Positions 8,118 to 18,163 of a DNA stretch of 47,864 nt are shown piece after piece. Position numbers and translations under genes: made by a program. Origin of the DNA: Chitinophagaceae bacterium. Its GTDB lineage: Bacteria; Bacteroidota; Bacteroidia; Chitinophagales; Chitinophagaceae. Every line of letters begins with the position of its first letter. Position 1 is the stretch's first letter. Where the stretch lies: contig CANGIY010000023.1 in the NCBI GenBank assembly GCA_947454235.1, positions 1-47,864 on the forward strand, given 5' to 3'. The notes beneath the pieces are model-generated. The model saw only the letters and a list, made by a program, of their open reading frames with translations, did not search any database and had not been told where the DNA came from.

Positions 8118-11100
8118 TTACTCTATCACCAGTCGGGCAACAGTGATATTGTCGCCCATCTGCATTTTCACTAAATAGACACCTGTTTGAGCCGGTGCTG
8201 ATATAATGGCATTATTGGCGAACCTCGTTGCTGTGAGGGTTTTGCCTGTTAAGGTGCGACCTGAAATGTCGGAAATTGACAAATCCATAGTTGTGCCAAC
8301 AGTTGCAAACCATGATACATTGAATGTGCCGCCTGACGCAGGATTTGGATAAATTAACGGTTGATTATCCACATCAGGCAAAACAGTTGATTGGCGTGTA
8401 GCAAAAATAGTGTCACCTGCATCGGAGACTGGCGCAAGCCAATAATGAACAGCCAAAGAACCGAAACCTGAACGGCTAATTGTATCAAGTATACTATAGT
8501 CTGCACCATACAATCTTTGAGATGATACGGTAGCTATTTTTTGATAAGCTCCATCGCCAACCGACCTGTACACAATATATTTATTGACTACACCATCAGC
8601 GAATGAGTGCCAAGAAACATTTATAACGTTTCTCTGATCAGAAGTAAGATTCATAGTGATGTTCACCGAAGCCGAATCAGTTTCATCAATTCTGATTGAT
8701 GGGGAATTGAATACCCCCATGTTGTTCTTGAGTACACAACTCACCCTATAGTAATTGTAATGCCTATTTGCAAATGCATTTACGTCGTCGTAAGAGTATA
8801 CTTTATTGACATCACCCACCGGTGTACTATTTGAGATGGTTGTGTAGTTTGTGTCATTAAGTGATTTCTGTAAGAAGTACTTTGTGAGCGTAGTGTCTAT
8901 AAGTGAACTCCAGTTTACTTTGGCATCTATACCATTTTTCGAGCCGTTGATAGCGACATAGTCTATACCTACAGGGAAACTACCAAGCGGACCACCATTG
9001 TTGAACCAGAATTCTGTTGTACCGCGTGCCGGGAATTCGGCATAGTAACCGATGTCTTGCGGTACCCATTTCACTTGCGAAGGTGGTGTAAATTTCCAGA
9101 TGCCGCTTTTATCATCATTCATTGTTCCGTTGCACTCGGTATCACCAAGTGTGTATTGCGAAACTCCGAGCGAATATGCATCAATGAGTGGCGTACACGA
9201 CGGGCATGTAGTATTCATTGTTTTCAGAAAGTCTTTTTCAGTGAGATAGAGCCTTATGGAATAACTATCGGCAGTATCGCCCTGAGTGATTACAGAATAG
9301 CTTCTAGGGAATGAATACTGTGTTCTGCCCATGTTATTGACTGTATCGTGGGGGTACAAACCGGTTACAACCATTGGTATAGTGTGATTTGCCGTCACAA
9401 ATTCAGCCAACAGCAAAGAATCGTAATAAACAGGTCTGTTTGAACCAACTACATTTGATGTGACTAATGGATACTTTGGTTCTGCAATCGGGTTAGATCT
9501 TTCGAAGACATGCACATCATCAATGGCAATACCTTCATAGTTGGCACCGGGGTCAGACTCTAAGCCAAATCTGAACCTGATGTATGAATACCCTGCAATT
9601 GAAGGAAATGGTGAAGATGCTACGTGCCAACGGGTAAAGCCATTGGTAGTCCACATATCAAAGGTGGAATCGTACCAGTTGGTGCCCAGCCCCGCATGTC
9701 CGAGTTTCTGCCAATTGACCCCATCAAAAGAATATTCAACAAACGCCCTGTCGCACAATGAAGTGCCGCAGTTTTCGATGTCGAGTGCTGTACTGAACGA
9801 CAACATTGGCTTTGTTGATGTTGTTAAGTCATAACAAGGAGAGTACAAGTATGACGTTTCCAGATTGTTGTAATTGCCTGTTAAGTTGGTTTTCCATGCA
9901 TGAGTACCGCTGGCTGCTTTTTTAATTTTAGTAGCTGCCGGAGTGCCATACTGCCATGAACTTTTTAAACCATCAGCGTAAAAACCGCCGCTATCGGCTT
10001 CGAAGTTCTCCACATATGGATAGCTGCTGATAACTTTATTATTTCTGAACCTGAATTGTAAAATGGAATCATTGGCAGTATATGAATCGCCTGGAGCATT
10101 CAACCACACATTGAGTGAATGTTCTTTGCCCTGGGTTATAGTTATTCTATCCTGAAATGTATATTCAACTGTTGCTTTCGGTTCCAGTGAGTCTATGAAA
10201 CCTGTGAAAACAGTGCCGCTATCGTAGGTATAAAAAAGTTGAATGTTGTAGATGCGGTGATTTACGCCATTGGCTACCTGCACCTTTACGCGCTGAGTAC
10301 CCGTTAACCCGCACGCAGAAGGAATAGGTGAAACGATAGACTGTAGTACTGCATCGTTTTGAACTGCGTATATCCTCACATTATCAATACTCATACCGTT
10401 GCCCTGTGACCGATTGGCAATCACAGAAGTATCATTTTGCCCGAATGCTATTTGTGTTGACGATGAAAAATTAGATAGTGTTGCCCTTGCGGCATCAGTC
10501 AAAGAAAGAGACTTAGATTTAAGCACATATCCCGGATATGCATTTAAGTTATAGCCTCCCAGTATTTGCCAGTCCTGACTGTCATTGGCTCTGAAATACA
10601 CGTAGTTACCTGTGTCTTTAGTAGGCGTGCCATGGAATAAATAATCGAAATCGAGCCTTATTTCGTTGTTGGAAGTGTCTTTACCTGAAAGATTGAATGT
10701 ACCTGTGAACCTGTTTTGTGAACCGCGCGAAACATTCATTTTCTCATCCATTGATATTGCTCTTTGCCCCTCCAGTTCGGCACCATCAAATACTAAGGTG
10801 CGTAAACGCCCCATGGTATCCTGGCTGCTAAAATCCCAGCGAGTATCCGGTAAAATACCTACACCGTCTCTATTCACAGTCAACACAGGCATTGCTTCGA
10901 AATCTTCAGCGTAAGGTAAAGTCAATGTATCATTTGGCAATTGACTGATATCTAAATGGAGTGAGTCGTTGAGCGGATTTGCATCAATGGCGCTTCTATC
11001 TTTCACGGCTACATCGAGGTGATAAGTGCCGACATTTGAAAAATTGTAGGCTGGTAAAAATACAACAAGCGTATCTTTTGCAGGAATAGTGACATTGAGT

Positions 11101-13721
11101 CTCATCGAGTCCCACCTACCTCTGTTGTACGAATAGTAAACAGTAAATAAGGCACAAGGTTGGTTGTAAAGGTCTCTTATTTTAATTCCAATATTTTTGG
11201 TTGAAGACAGTTCACTTGAAGTATTCAACCTTCCGTTTGAGCAATTAACGCAACTTTCTGCCATCAAATCGAAAGCAGCAGGGAATAAATTGCAATCGCC
11301 CTGATTCGCCAGGTACTTAACCGCAACGCTTCTATATCCCCTCCAACCCTGAATTACAGGCTTTACTGCAAGATAAGAATAGTCGTTGAGCGGCAAACCA
11401 CTGAAAGTGCAAGTCGTATCAGTCACTGAGCCCACTTCAACCATCGTTCCGCTTTGCGCCTTTAGCATTATATAACTGGTGGCATTAGGTACTTTTTTGA
11501 AATGAATAGTGCAATAACCGGGGCACTTTTTTGAATCAACTTCCAGCGTTGTTGCTTCGTTGATGATGAAATTATTCGATAATAGTACTTCGCCGCTGCC
11601 ATTCCTCGTGAGCCTGATTTTACCATAGGGCGTATTAATTCCGGTAGGTACAAAACCAAAGTAACGTTGCTGGGAAGCAATAGAATCAGCCATTGTTTGC
11701 CAGGTGGCGCCACCGTTGCTTGAAAATTCTACTTTGAATGTATTTCCATTGTTATCGGCATCCCAATAGACCCTGAACGAGTCGCTGTTGCTTACCGTTT
11801 CACCGCCGAGCGGGTAAGTTAATTGTACCCCTTTAGGTATAAAATCATAACACAACACAAAACGCCTGTTTCCACTTGGTACCGATGTGCCGCTTACCAA
11901 CAAATTATAACCACCCGCTGTTGGTGTATTGATCACTACCTGCTCTACATTATTGGTATGGTCGGAATGTTCTGTCGCACTTGTAGTTACACTGCCCGGT
12001 GCCGGGTCAAGGCATAGCGGCAGATGGGTCAAACGGCTGGGGTCGGTGACAGAGAGATCAAGGTCATTGATGAGTTGCTTGCTGGACAGACTGCCACCAG
12101 CCGCATCGTGCCAATACAACATTACTTTTAGCTGAGCAGTATTGGCGGGCACATTGATAGTTTTTGAAAATAACTGACCTGTGGTTATGGTATCAGTGAA
12201 ATAACGGTTACTGTCCAGAATGCGCAATGACTGGTGCAAATCGAGCATACCATAGCCGAAAACAAAATCAGGACCAGGTCTGCCGATATCGGTTGCGCCA
12301 TTCATCAATACAGTTTTTAGCAAATCAGACTGCGGCAACACACCAAACGTTGTTTTGTACCGTTCGGATAGCAGCGCTGCGGCGCCTGCCACTTGAGGGC
12401 TCGCCATGCTTGTACCACCTGCCCATTTGTAGGTATCTATAGGTATACATGCATATACACTATACCCCACCGCACAAATTTCCGGTTTCAGCCTTCCGTC
12501 GTCAACGGGGCCCTTGCTCGATGTTGGAGCATCAATATTATCGGTGGCAATACTACCAACCGTCAATACGTTCTTACAAGGCTGGTAGCCTCCCGCAATC
12601 ATTCCGTAACCCGCAGGAAAACTGCCACACTGCATTTGTCCATCGTTACCGGCAGCGAAAACATGTAAAACATCGGTATTAGCAAGGCAAATAGAATCTA
12701 GCATGCGCGAATAAGCGTCGTACACACCTGAATAATTGCAATCACTTAAAATAAGCCCGTAAGAATTGTTCGTGATGGACATGTTGAAATCACGACGCAT
12801 GTCTCTGGTAATGGGTAAAACATTGTCGTAGTAGTGATCGATAAGCGAAACACCGGGTGCCATGCTGGCTGACAATGGATCTACTATTGATGTCCCACCA
12901 ATAATACCATTGATGTGCTGTCCATGATTGGTGCGAGCGGCAGGATTGAAGTTGATGACTTTACCCTTGGTATCTATGTGATAAATTCCGGCTACGTTAT
13001 CGCCCACACCTACTACAATACCCTTGCCCGTTAATCCATAAAGACCAAATGGAGAGTAGCTCTGAGCTATGTTAGCCCTTGCATTTGGAACCGATTGATT
13101 ATCGCAAACCTCAGGGCTTGCCTGGCGGTTGAGTGTTTTAAGACCAGTCCATGCCAGTAGCGATTTAAGTCGGGAAGCGTCGATTTTTATTTTGTAGAGT
13201 CCAAATTTTTGTGTGGATGAATAATCAATTACGCCGCCCAATGCAATGACATTTTCACGCACTTCAGCCTCTGTTATGTCGTTGTACACTTCAATCATGA
13301 GCTCTTTAATGCCGGAAGTATTTTTATATTCATTAGATACTGAACCTCCTATTTTCCAATTGCAGTCGACTGCGGTTAAACCAAATGACGGTAGGCTTGT
13401 GCTTCTGTTGCGTGCAACCAAAGGCTCAGTAAGCACCACATAATTATCGGCATCAATGCGCTCTTTTATTTTAAAGCCCGATGAAGTCAATTGAAACCTA
13501 TCAGCTTCGGTGATTGGTTGATTGAAATGAGCAATAGCCAAAAACGGACTGCCACCTGTGGCTTTTGCCATGCTGTCGACAATTGCATTTACGTCATTAT
13601 TGAATCTAATTTCTCCAAACTTGAACTTCATGACTGACTGCGCATGTGTATATTGGCATGCAGCGATACAGAATATAGCCCCTAGAAAGCTGAACTTAAG
13701 TTGACAGGTGAGCGGACGCAT
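8118..13721 (-). CDS. Giant secreted S8 (subtilisin-like) serine peptidase with T9SS sorting domain
   Basis: 1867 residues. A signal peptide (cleavage near THAQ, residue 28) and a propeptide of roughly 180 residues precede a subtilase domain (about 210-500). The triad is visible: Asp241 in VGVGDN, His266 in NHGQHINGIIGG and Ser438 in GGTSMASPQVAGAAALL; the oxyanion Asn is likely in AAGND (359). Long Ig-like and fibronectin-like regions follow, then two jelly-roll/MAM-like segments (each with 'SIDNVRIY' or 'AIDDVHVF'), and a final T9SS domain (YPNPASGGTFNVSW ... TGVYLVKMQ). The protein should be secreted or surface-anchored. HGQH replaces the usual HGTH. No operon partner: it converges with the photolyase and diverges from two small lipoprotein genes. 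Confidence 0.9.
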   Translation of the reverse strand: MRPLTCQLKFSFLGAIFCIAACQYTHAQSVMKFKFGEIRFNNDVNAIVDSMAKATGGSPFLAIAHFNQPITEADRFQLTSSGFKIKERIDADNYVVLTEPLVARNRSTSLPSFGLTAVDCNWKIGGSVSNEYKNTSGIKELMIEVYNDITEAEVRENVIALGGVIDYSSTQKFGLYKIKIDASRLKSLLAWTGLKTLNRQASPEVCDNQSVPNARANIAQSYSPFGLYGLTGKGIVVGVGDNVAGIYHIDTKGKVINFNPAARTNHGQHINGIIGGTSIVDPLSASMAPGVSLIDHYYDNVLPITRDMRRDFNMSITNNSYGLILSDCNYSGVYDAYSRMLDSICLANTDVLHVFAAGNDGQMQCGSFPAGYGMIAGGYQPCKNVLTVGSIATDNIDAPTSSKGPVDDGRLKPEICAVGYSVYACIPIDTYKWAGGTSMASPQVAGAAALLSERYKTTFGVLPQSDLLKTVLMNGATDIGRPGPDFVFGYGMLDLHQSLRILDSNRYFTDTITTGQLFSKTINVPANTAQLKVMLYWHDAAGGSLSSKQLINDLDLSVTDPSRLTHLPLCLDPAPGSVTTSATEHSDHTNNVEQVVINTPTAGGYNLLVSGTSVPSGNRRFVLCYDFIPKGVQLTYPLGGETVSNSDSFRVYWDADNNGNTFKVEFSSNGGATWQTMADSIASQQRYFGFVPTGINTPYGKIRLTRNGSGEVLLSNNFIINEATTLEVDSKKCPGYCTIHFKKVPNATSYIMLKAQSGTMVEVGSVTDTTCTFSGLPLNDYSYLAVKPVIQGWRGYRSVAVKYLANQGDCNLFPAAFDLMAESCVNCSNGRLNTSSELSSTKNIGIKIRDLYNQPCALFTVYYSYNRGRWDSMRLNVTIPAKDTLVVFLPAYNFSNVGTYHLDVAVKDRSAIDANPLNDSLHLDISQLPNDTLTLPYAEDFEAMPVLTVNRDGVGILPDTRWDFSSQDTMGRLRTLVFDGAELEGQRAISMDEKMNVSRGSQNRFTGTFNLSGKDTSNNEIRLDFDYLFHGTPTKDTGNYVYFRANDSQDWQILGGYNLNAYPGYVLKSKSLSLTDAARATLSNFSSSTQIAFGQNDTSVIANRSQGNGMSIDNVRIYAVQNDAVLQSIVSPIPSACGLTGTQRVKVQVANGVNHRIYNIQLFYTYDSGTVFTGFIDSLEPKATVEYTFQDRITITQGKEHSLNVWLNAPGDSYTANDSILQFRFRNNKVISSYPYVENFEADSGGFYADGLKSSWQYGTPAATKIKKAASGTHAWKTNLTGNYNNLETSYLYSPCYDLTTSTKPMLSFSTALDIENCGTSLCDRAFVEYSFDGVNWQKLGHAGLGTNWYDSTFDMWTTNGFTRWHVASSPFPSIAGYSYIRFRFGLESDPGANYEGIAIDDVHVFERSNPIAEPKYPLVTSNVVGSNRPVYYDSLLLAEFVTANHTIPMVVTGLYPHDTVNNMGRTQYSFPRSYSVITQGDTADSYSIRLYLTEKDFLKTMNTTCPSCTPLIDAYSLGVSQYTLGDTECNGTMNDDKSGIWKFTPPSQVKWVPQDIGYYAEFPARGTTEFWFNNGGPLGSFPVGIDYVAINGSKNGIDAKVNWSSLIDTTLTKYFLQKSLNDTNYTTISNSTPVGDVNKVYSYDDVNAFANRHYNYYRVSCVLKNNMGVFNSPSIRIDETDSASVNITMNLTSDQRNVINVSWHSFADGVVNKYIVYRSVGDGAYQKIATVSSQRLYGADYSILDTISRSGFGSLAVHYWLAPVSDAGDTIFATRQSTVLPDVDNQPLIYPNPASGGTFNVSWFATVGTTMDLSISDISGRTLTGKTLTATRFANNAIISAPAQTGVYLVKMQMGDNITVARLVIE

Positions 13722-13881
13722 TGTATTTCAGTAATTTGACATGAAGTTACATGAAAAACAAAAACAATGAATTTTGCACCCCATAAATAAACCAATGCAA
13801 CGTAAATGATGACAAAAGTGTTAAAGATTTAAAGGTGTTTAAACCTTAACGAGCTCTGCCACTCTCAGTAAAAAATCTATT

Positions 13882-14031
13882 ATGAACAGGGTTAAACAAT
13901 TTGCGGGTTTGTTGACTTTAGTGCTAACGATGTCAATGTTTTTCAGTTCGTGTATTGTTGTAATACCACGTAACAATCACCATCGCCATTGGCATCATTT
14001 TCCTCATCACCATTTTGGTTATCATAGGTAA
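13882..14031 (+). CDS. Small histidine-rich lipoprotein
   Basis: 49 residues (start ATG 13882, stop TAA 14029-14031). An N-terminal hydrophobic segment (GLLTLVLTMSMFFSSC) ends in a lipobox-like cysteine at residue 24. The mature peptide of about 25 residues is mostly histidine and aromatic: NNHHRHWHHFPHHHFGYHR, with ten His. This would be a lipid-anchored, periplasmic or outer-membrane, metal-binding peptide (Zn, Ni or Cu); the metal function is inference from composition. A second tiny lipoprotein gene follows on the same strand 146 bases later. Confidence 0.6.
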   Translation: MNRVKQFAGLLTLVLTMSMFFSSCIVVIPRNNHHRHWHHFPHHHFGYHR

Positions 14032-14177
14032 TGTAACGCGTTTTGCGCACTGGTGTTTCTAAGAGCGAGCGCTATGAATTGTGGCATTGCCGATTCAAAC
14101 AGACGGCGATACGCGTTTAAGTTTTTAGATTGTAAGATTTTTCTTTAATTTGCCGTCACAAACCAACTGTACGAGCT

Positions 14178-14315
14178 ATGTCAAAACTTAAAAAAGCCGT
14201 TTTTTTTATTGCTGTAACAGCATTGTTTGCTTCATGTGTAGGTATGAATCCACGTTTAAGAACGCACAACATATCTCGCTTCAATGGTGCTGCGCATCAT
14301 AACCCTGGCTTTTAA
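14178..14315 (+). CDS. Small lipoprotein of unknown function
   Basis: 45 residues (ATG 14178, stop TAA 14313-14315). A lipoprotein signal (KKAVFFIAVTALFASC, lipobox Cys at residue 20) is followed by a short tail VGMNPRLRTHNISRF and NGAAHHNPGF. No domain is recognised. It resembles the many tiny exported lipoproteins of Bacteroidota that annotation pipelines omit. It is in the same orientation as the His-rich lipoprotein upstream and might be co-expressed. Confidence 0.55.
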   Translation: MSKLKKAVFFIAVTALFASCVGMNPRLRTHNISRFNGAAHHNPGF

Positions 14316-14372
14316 GCTTTAGTTTCGAATTTATTTATTGGATTTTAGCCCTGCTTTTTGCGGCAGGCACCA

Positions 14373-15635
14373 TCACTCATTTTCAAACTTAATGACCCGT
14401 TGTACCAATCGCGCACCGGTGGAGGGATTGAATAACTGTAGATGGTAGTTTCCTGCTGGTAATTGGGAGATGTCAAGTGTTTCGTGGTCGGTGGGGAGTG
14501 CCGGGAATGTGACATTGATATTGCGACCAAGCACATCGGTGAACTGAGGTATAAATCCTTTTGCTGCTTCTATTTTAAGTTCGGTTGTAGCGGGGTTGGG
14601 ATAAACTAAAACCTGATTGGCACCCGGCACCAATGGTACACCCATCGGATAAACGGTGAGTGTCATGGTATCCCAGGTAATGTGACCGCACAAATCGAGC
14701 ATCATCACATATCGGTAAACGCCTGTTGCTGTGGGGTGCACCCACATACCACCACTGTAACCCAATGCGTGTGTAGTATCTCCACAGGCATACCACGTTG
14801 ACGGCATACCCTGCTCGCTAGTACCCACCCAAACGCTATCGCCCACAGCACTAATACGATCTATGCCGGCATTTGCGGTTGCATTGCTCTCTATGACCGA
14901 GACATCGTCGAGTAAGTAAAGCGTCTTTTCAGCATCTGAATATTCAAAATGTGTCGTTATTTCCGGAGTACTGTCATGTACCCGAAAGTTGCCAAATGTT
15001 ATAAACTTCTCGCGCCCTGTAGCCGTATAATGTCCTTGAAGTTTTGTCCAGTTTAAAGTATCAGTGATGAAGTCGGTAGCCATTATTTGTGGATGAACAT
15101 TTGCCCGAGGAAAAAGGCAATCAGCGCTGGTGTTCGAATCAATACTACCGTCGTCAATGTATGCCCCTAGCGTCTTTATGGCTGATTGACTACATCGCTC
15201 CAAGCAAACATAAAACGTTACACAGTAATCCCTACCCGATGTGAGGGGATGTATAAACCGCCCCTGGGGGTGGGACCTGTAATCGACAAAACCAATATGA
15301 GATTCTGTTGAATCATTTAAAACTAAAATCTGAACCATGCCTTCACCACTTCTGGCATAATGATCAAAAAATTCACCGTGGGGTATATTAACCGTTGAAG
15401 TCAACCCAGCACAAGCATTGCAATATTCGGGTTGACAAAAATTAGTTTGAGTTACACTATCTGCAAGTGTCCAAGTTGTATCAATACTTGTCCAGTATTT
15501 ACAAAAGCCCATTTGGGCTGGGCTTGAGGGGCAAAAATACTTTTCCTCAAACCCTCCATTTTTTACAAGATTGGTTTGTGCCCCTGAGAAGAAATGACTA
15601 AACACAAAGAAGCAGAAAAGGGTAAGTTTTTTCAT
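14373..15635 (-). CDS. Secreted cysteine-rich protein with T9SS sorting domain, function unknown
   Basis: 420 residues with a signal peptide (MKKLTLFCFFVFSHFFSGAQ). The mature N-terminus LVKNGGFEEKYFCPSSP is typical of Bacteroidota surface proteins that start with an 'NGGFE' carbohydrate-binding-like jelly roll; the segment ends near YLLDDVSVIES (about residue 250). A short Ig-like region (TANAGIDRISAVGDSVWVG) and a C-terminal T9SS type A domain (VLVYPNPATTELKIE ... AGNYHLQLFNPS) follow. Many Cys in the first domain suggest disulfides. No catalytic motif is recognised, so it is probably a binding or adhesin-type surface protein. Confidence 0.8.
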   Translation of the reverse strand: MKKLTLFCFFVFSHFFSGAQTNLVKNGGFEEKYFCPSSPAQMGFCKYWTSIDTTWTLADSVTQTNFCQPEYCNACAGLTSTVNIPHGEFFDHYARSGEGMVQILVLNDSTESHIGFVDYRSHPQGRFIHPLTSGRDYCVTFYVCLERCSQSAIKTLGAYIDDGSIDSNTSADCLFPRANVHPQIMATDFITDTLNWTKLQGHYTATGREKFITFGNFRVHDSTPEITTHFEYSDAEKTLYLLDDVSVIESNATANAGIDRISAVGDSVWVGTSEQGMPSTWYACGDTTHALGYSGGMWVHPTATGVYRYVMMLDLCGHITWDTMTLTVYPMGVPLVPGANQVLVYPNPATTELKIEAAKGFIPQFTDVLGRNINVTFPALPTDHETLDISQLPAGNYHLQLFNPSTGARLVQRVIKFENE

Positions 15636-15740
15636 GAAGAATATTTTTTTAGGTAGTTAAAGGTAGGGAATTTAGGTGAAAGGTGAAAGAAAACAATAAA
15701 ATTAAAATCGACAATAACACAATTAGTCACAATAGTATAA

Positions 15741-15785
15741 AACAAAAAAAATAGCTTGTGTCTCCAGTAAAACGGTGACACAAGC
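15741..15785 (-). terminator. Terminator of the PNGase F-like gene
   Basis: GCTTGTGTC (15754-15762) pairs perfectly over 9 bp with GACACAAGC (15777-15785); on the minus strand the stem runs into a T-rich stretch (complement of 15741-15751). It lies about 25 bases beyond the stop at 15810. Confidence 0.75.
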
Positions 15786-15809
15786 CAATTGAAATTTTAA
15801 AAAAATCTT

Positions 15810-17798
15810 TTAATGTGCTACAATTACCTGCGTTTTTACGGTGATAGCGGGGTTGTTGTTGTCGCGGTATTCAACGATGTACATGCCATTAGACCAACTT
15901 GTTGTTGCTACTTGTTGCTTCCTTTCGGCACGGGCTGTAGTATAAACTACCGAACCTATTGCGTTGTACACAGTTATCGTACCGGTTGAGCCTGTAGCCA
16001 GATTGTCTAAATCAATGTTGAGCATCTGATTGGCAGGGTTAGGGAATGTTTTGATTTCCGGCAAATTATGGTTTACGTCTTGTACTTCTGTTGGCGCAAC
16101 TATGGTGAAATACTGGTAAAGTCCGCAACCAAAATCGCTGCCATAAGTACCGCCATACACCAGTCCACTCACAGGAATTCGCGTGTGTGATGTATTGAGT
16201 TTTTCTAGAGTAATGTAGCCTGAAGTGATGCCCGTGCCACCTGCTGAGAACACCCACCAGTTCAATCCGTCGCAACCACTATCGAAAATCTGGAACTTAT
16301 AGAAGCCTGGGTTTAGTACAACTGTATCGCGGAACAGGTACGACAATCTGCAATTTTGGCGCGCTGTAACCACATTGTTCATGCTATCAAAAATCACCCA
16401 ACTTGTTTCGTTTACTGTATCGGCATGTGCAAGGCGCTCGTTGTTGGTGAGCATATTGATGCGGAAAGTAGAAGGCCAGATAGGAGCAGCATAAAACTGA
16501 CTCGTCATTGTGTTATTTGTATTGTCGTCATCAGGAAGTCCGTTTACAGTTGCAGCAGTCACACTGAAGGTGTGCAAACTGGTGATGGATGTATCCATAT
16601 ACAAATCAGGCAACACAGGTAAGGTAACATCAGCTTCCTGAAGTGAATTCAATGTACCCACCCAATCGTAGCCCTGACTAACGCCACCTACAACGCCATA
16701 CTGGAAATTGATGGCTGTAATTGGCTCAGCACCAGTGTTCTTGATATGTACAACTGGCCCGCCATTGATTGGGTTTTCCCTGAAATAATTTTCGTTGATG
16801 GTTGGTCTAACAATGTCTTCGATGGTAAGATCGCGGCTTTTGTTCATGTTGCCGTAGTAAATCAAAGTGCCCTCGGTTGTATAACTAGCACCACCGTTCC
16901 CTACATAATCATCGAACTCAACGGACGTGTTGAAAGCTGTATTACCAATGATACCCGGCAAAATAGTGTGTTGAGAATTTACGATAGAACCCGGACACCA
17001 GTTGGCACGTTCATATACCCATGTACCAGACTGTGGGAACAACTCGTTAGAACCGCAATCGCTTCTCCAGATAGTATGAGTGGCTGCCGTGATGCCGTTT
17101 AAAAGTACCTTGTAATTGTGCGAACAAAACTCGTTGCAATAGTTGGCATCAGAGCCGTGCCCTGTAACTGTAAATTTCAAATCAGCAGATTCAGTACCTT
17201 CTGGTGCAAATTGAGAGAGCGGCGTAAAGTGTGTGTTGATATTTCTTGTACCGCCATGGGTTGTGTCGCCGTAAGAGTAGCTTCCGGTCCACAAGCGACG
17301 CACGTCCATTACAGTCCTATCAGGCTGACCTTCAATGAAGTAAAAATCTATTTTTCCTGTAAAACCGCCTGAATAGCCTGAAAAGTAAATCCTCATTTTT
17401 GCAGTGTCGTGCAATTTTGAAGCGTAATCGGTAACATCGTATACGTAATGTTGTTTCCAAGTCCATGGGGTGCGTGGCGCGCCTGCATTGGCATAGGGTG
17501 TAATCAACCGACCCAATTCAAACTCTTCGCCTGAAGGAGTGATGAGATAGTTAAGAACAGTATAATCCCAATCGCCGCAATAACCTGTACCGCCACAAGC
17601 GTATTTACCGAGCGTAAATACCATGTAAATACGACGGTATTTCCTTCCTGCAGGCGGAAAAACTACAGTACTGTCATAGGCACCCACCCATGAAAGCATC
17701 GCATTGTTGGTATTGATAATGGTTGTATCTCCGGGAGCAGCTTGTACGAAATCGCTGAGCAGCAATACTACCGCTAGAAGCATTAATAATCTTTTCAT
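15810..17798 (-). CDS. Secreted PNGase F-like peptide:N-glycosidase with T9SS sorting domain
   Basis: 662 residues with a signal peptide (cleavage near VQA, residue 20). The N-terminal half resembles PNGase F of Elizabethkingia, which removes N-glycans by cleaving the Asn-GlcNAc amide bond. Matching blocks are YCGDWDYTVLNYLI (Asp78 aligning with the essential Asp60), EFELGRLITPY, IDFYFIEGQPD, CNEFCSHNYKVLLNG (Glu223 aligning with Glu206) and TWVYERANWCPG. A residue equivalent to Glu118 is not evident in IYFSGYSGGFTGK. After the two PNGase sandwich domains comes an Ig-like region and a T9SS domain (FPNPANQMLNIDL ... GMYIVEYRD). It is expected at or outside the cell surface, acting on glycoproteins. 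Alignment is from memory; specificity is uncertain. Confidence 0.82.
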   Translation of the reverse strand: MKRLLMLLAVVLLLSDFVQAAPGDTTIINTNNAMLSWVGAYDSTVVFPPAGRKYRRIYMVFTLGKYACGGTGYCGDWDYTVLNYLITPSGEEFELGRLITPYANAGAPRTPWTWKQHYVYDVTDYASKLHDTAKMRIYFSGYSGGFTGKIDFYFIEGQPDRTVMDVRRLWTGSYSYGDTTHGGTRNINTHFTPLSQFAPEGTESADLKFTVTGHGSDANYCNEFCSHNYKVLLNGITAATHTIWRSDCGSNELFPQSGTWVYERANWCPGSIVNSQHTILPGIIGNTAFNTSVEFDDYVGNGGASYTTEGTLIYYGNMNKSRDLTIEDIVRPTINENYFRENPINGGPVVHIKNTGAEPITAINFQYGVVGGVSQGYDWVGTLNSLQEADVTLPVLPDLYMDTSITSLHTFSVTAATVNGLPDDDNTNNTMTSQFYAAPIWPSTFRINMLTNNERLAHADTVNETSWVIFDSMNNVVTARQNCRLSYLFRDTVVLNPGFYKFQIFDSGCDGLNWWVFSAGGTGITSGYITLEKLNTSHTRIPVSGLVYGGTYGSDFGCGLYQYFTIVAPTEVQDVNHNLPEIKTFPNPANQMLNIDLDNLATGSTGTITVYNAIGSVVYTTARAERKQQVATTSWSNGMYIVEYRDNNNPAITVKTQVIVAH

Positions 17799-17811
17799 AA
17801 CTATTGGGAAA

Positions 17812-17819
17812 CAAAAATA
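17812..17819 (-). promoter_or_regulatory. -7 promoter element for the PNGase F-like gene
   Basis: On the minus strand it reads TATTTTTG, an exact TAnnTTTG match, 13 bases before ATG 17798. No -33 TTG is seen at normal spacing. Confidence 0.4.
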
Positions 17820-17896
17820 ATAGAAAAAGGCATGTCATGGTGCGACAGAGGTAAAAGTGAATAAATATTGACAAAATAAAATGTGGATATTGCATA

Positions 17897-18059
17897 AGTG
17901 AAGTTGATAAAATAAATACCCCCATTTCAACCAATCTGTTCCATTTCTGCGTCGTTGCAAAAGTCCTTATTCCGAATGCTTTCGGAACTCGGATTTTGCG
18001 CCTAGCACAAAAGAAACATAATAATTAAACTTGATGGAATTTATTTTATCAACTTCACT
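17897..18059 (+). mobile_element. MITE-like element, copy 1 (upstream of gyrA)
   Basis: 163 bp with perfect 21-bp terminal inverted repeats: left arm 17897-17917 (AGTGAAGTTGATAAAATAAA plus T) and right arm 18039-18059. The interior is too short to code for a transposase and contains a nested hairpin: CCGAA (about 17973) pairing with TTCGG, inside a longer GCAAAAGTCC / GGATTTTGC pairing. It is about 94% identical, over exactly the same length, to copy 2 at 20917-21079. No target-site duplication is evident. It occupies much of the 402-base gap between the PNGase F-like gene and gyrA; the rest of the gap holds the promoters of those two genes. Confidence 0.8.
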
Positions 18060-18163
18060 CCCCTACAGCAAGGGTAAAAGGGTACTATTCACAACCTTTC
18101 CCCGTAACGTATTTTTTCGGAGGCCGTACCCAAGCTTTTAACCTAAAAGCACGTTATTAATGT

